From an uncultured Mollicutes bacterium (lineage in GTDB: Bacteria > Bacillota_I > Bacilli_A > RFN20 > CAG-826): 64,000 nucleotides of DNA. Location of the stretch: the NCBI GenBank assembly GCA_900540385.1, contig UQFY01000003.1, forward strand, positions 1 through 64,000. Direction: 5' to 3'. Both the position numbers and the translations under genes were made by a program. The number at the start of each line of letters is the position of its first letter. Position 1 is the stretch's first letter. Of this stretch, positions 62,453 through 64,000 are shown piece by piece. The notes beneath the pieces were generated by a model. The model ran no database searches, was not told where the DNA came from, and saw only the letters and a list, made by a program, of their open reading frames with translations.

Positions 62453-62531
62453 TAAAATGATTTTTGTACAAAAGAAAAACCATTGTAATCGTATGGACAA
62501 CGAATCAATGGTTTTAAAATAAATGAAATTT

Positions 62532-62596
62532 ACGAGCGGATTCCGTTAGCGTTCCAAAATTGGTTCCGATATACCACCAAATCACGCTCGTTTTTG
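62532..62596 (+). other. Long-loop stem with T-run beside the TIR-like gene
   Basis: ACGAGCG (62532-62538) pairs with CGCTCGT (62585-62591) followed by TTTT on the plus strand. It lies between the TIR-like stop and the repeat at 62.4 kb. Possibly a terminator remnant. Confidence 0.3.
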
Positions 62597-62607
62597 TTGC
62601 CACAAAA

Positions 62608-63129
62608 TCACTGGCCTTCGGTTTTCTTTAAGCCATTCCTGACCATCGCAAAGAGATAAGCCCCATCTTTTTTCATTGGTATATGAACGCCAACATCTCT
62701 AATGATTTCTGGGCAAAGCTCTTTTTGGACTCTGTTAGAATTATAAAGGACTAAGATGTCCAAATTGTTATTTATTGCTGATTCGCATTCGTAATCAATG
62801 TAGCTTTTAGTAGAAATCGAATGACCCTTTGTGCACAAATCAAAGAATTTAATATAATTCCGACAATTTTGACAGCCGCCCTTAGTTATAGAGTTTGTGT
62901 GTTCGCCTACAATAAGAATAAAAGTTTTACACATGCTCATTCTTTTACTTAACGACCTTTTTATTGTGCAATAAAGGCTGTCGTCTTTCGCCTGAACGAA
63001 ATCGTGGACGTTAACAAAATTAAAGGAGGAATAGTAATCATCGTCATTCCAGTCTAAGATTTGGGAGACGGCATCATAATCATGATCCCAGTCAGCAGCA
63101 ATATAAGTTTTGGTTCTATAAACGCTCAT
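62608..63129 (-). CDS. TIR-like domain protein (Thoeris ThsB/MTH538 type)
   Basis: 173 residues. KTYIAADWDHDYDAV at the start, TFILIVGEHTN in the middle and SYIDYECESAI (Glu114, candidate catalytic acid) match the TIR-like family with an added Cys/His knuckle (Cys86, Cys89, Cys99, His103). TIR proteins of phage defence make NAD-derived signals or degrade NAD. The start overlaps the stop of the macro-domain gene by four bases (ATGA). This pair resembles type II Thoeris. Confidence 0.8.
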   Translation of the reverse strand: MSVYRTKTYIAADWDHDYDAVSQILDWNDDDYYSSFNFVNVHDFVQAKDDSLYCTIKRSLSKRMSMCKTFILIVGEHTNSITKGGCQNCRNYIKFFDLCTKGHSISTKSYIDYECESAINNNLDILVLYNSNRVQKELCPEIIRDVGVHIPMKKDGAYLFAMVRNGLKKTEGQ

Positions 63130-63995
63130 TTATAAGCCTCCAATTCATCTACTAAGGAAAGTGGAACGACGATATTCAGACATCCAAAAAAGCCTTCTTT
63201 AGAGTTTGTAAAGGCGTTCTTTATTAGAGTGATTGACTCGGATAGATTTGCGTTAAGCCTAGATTTTCCCGTTCCGACGAGTGTGGTGTACATAGGAACG
63301 CTTTGCCCAAAAGCCCCATATTCTTCAGCAAGCGCATTCAGCGTTTTTTCTACGTCTCTAATATCAGAATGCGCCGTATTTCTTTCATTCAGCCTAGAAA
63401 TCGGCAAAAGATAGAAAAGCGTCTTTTCAAATCTTATTTTCCCGATTTTGCATCCTTCTGAAGGAGTGACGAATGTAGTTTCTTTCAAAATTCGTTCTTT
63501 TGTATAACCTTGTTTTATCATTCTTTTTAGCCATTGTCCGTGAACACTCGTTTTGTCTATCGCAGGTAGGCCGTTTTCATCTACAAACTCCATCGTGAAT
63601 TTTTCGTCGACGTTAATGACAACGATTTTATCGCCCACGACTCCTTTTTTATTAAAACCAAGAGCTATGATATCACCGCTAATTAATCTAATTACATTCC
63701 CGTTTTTTTCGTAAATGTCTTTATTTAACGTTTTTCTATTATCAGCTAATAAGGCAGCCTTTAGAAGGCGGCTTAAAGCATCTTTGCAATTTGTATCATT
63801 AATGATTTTTGTTTTAAAACGTTCTGACAAGTTTGAAGAAGATGCTATTTCTTTAATCTTTTGAAAAAGAGCGTCTTCTTTTGAGTCATCAATAATCGAA
63901 TCGACGAAATACAAAATCCTTTTATCCTTTTCTTTTTCATCACATTCATTAAAAATTTTTCTTACAGCATGAGGCACATCATATTCATTGTTCAT
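63126..63995 (-). CDS. Macro-like domain protein (Thoeris ThsA-like), possibly incomplete
   Basis: 289 residues visible. An alpha-helical region (about 1-95), then a macro-like domain (about 98-285): VIRLISGDII, KIVVINVDEKF, SVHGQWLKRM, TLFYLLPISRLNERN and YTTLVGTGKSRL follow the order of the DUF6430/ThsA macro domain, which binds ADP-ribose-type signals. Coupled to the TIR-like gene. ATG 63995 is five bases from the window edge, so the ribosome site cannot be seen and the real start may be further upstream. Confidence 0.65.
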   Translation of the reverse strand: MNNEYDVPHAVRKIFNECDEKEKDKRILYFVDSIIDDSKEDALFQKIKEIASSSNLSERFKTKIINDTNCKDALSRLLKAALLADNRKTLNKDIYEKNGNVIRLISGDIIALGFNKKGVVGDKIVVINVDEKFTMEFVDENGLPAIDKTSVHGQWLKRMIKQGYTKERILKETTFVTPSEGCKIGKIRFEKTLFYLLPISRLNERNTAHSDIRDVEKTLNALAEEYGAFGQSVPMYTTLVGTGKSRLNANLSESITLIKNAFTNSKEGFFGCLNIVVPLSLVDELEAYK

Positions 63996-64000
63996 AATTC

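Overview
The window reads as a chromosomal piece of an uncultured, AT-rich, low-GC Gram-positive bacterium, most likely a gut member of the Bacilli near the RF39/Erysipelotrichales groups. The evidence is a threonyl T-box leader, L20-type and S4-type ribosomal leaders, EzrA, the Bacillus-style cysteine desulfurase/ThiI pair, many LLxSC lipoproteins and a BspA-like leucine-rich-repeat protein. TGA is used as a stop and TGG as Trp, so the standard code applies, unlike Mycoplasma. The taxonomic placement is inference.

Layout. 1-9.3 kb is core housekeeping: thrS behind a T-box, an O6-alkylguanine transferase homologue whose catalytic Cys is Asp, infC (AUA start)-rpmI-rplT behind an attenuator leader, a thiI/cysteine desulfurase operon, ezrA, and rpsD behind its leader. 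9.4-18.3 kb holds cell-surface proteins: one lipoprotein and a three-gene operon with two giant tandem paralogues. It faces away from a membrane-anchored XRE regulator (18.6 kb) that appears to be leaderless. 19.4-26.4 kb returns to metabolism: pepC, pepT, tRNA-Gln(CUG), a uridine kinase-like P-loop kinase, an amidohydrolase, an ArsP_2-type metal exporter operon with an overlooked 55-residue gene, and an Mrp ATPase. 26.4-36 kb is a four-gene lipoprotein operon that includes the 1216-residue LRR protein.

36-64 kb is an accessory island. It begins with a YafQ/DinJ toxin-antitoxin pair, a zinc-ribbon/Sel1-repeat protein that shares a TerB-like domain with its neighbour, a hypothetical protein and a UvrD-family helicase. 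Next is the most striking locus: a Cys/Asp-dense peptide (22 Cys in its last 69 residues) whose stop codon overlaps the start of a radical SAM/SPASM enzyme. This is a probable RiPP (ranthipeptide-like) system. After it come Sel1 and Sel1-DUF6273 proteins and AAA+ DUF4143/DUF234 ATPase genes bracketed by nested palindromes. The island also holds a Fic protein, an XRE-HTH protein with a C-terminal RNase III/Mini-III-like domain, an overlapping AAA/TOPRIM-like pair and a PLD-nuclease remnant. It closes with a three-gene sensor/kinase/LuxR-type regulator operon and, at the right edge, an overlapping macro-domain/TIR-like pair resembling Thoeris.

How the parts fit together. The left half is translation, tRNA thiolation, division and peptide/nucleotide metabolism plus surface lipoproteins. 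The right half looks like a defence and peptide-modification island shuffled by recombination between short repeats. Three unrelated palindrome families near the ATPase genes share one design (outer arms, T-rich spacers, inner palindrome), and some flank a gene on both sides as direct repeats. All functional statements come from reading motifs; no database search was run.
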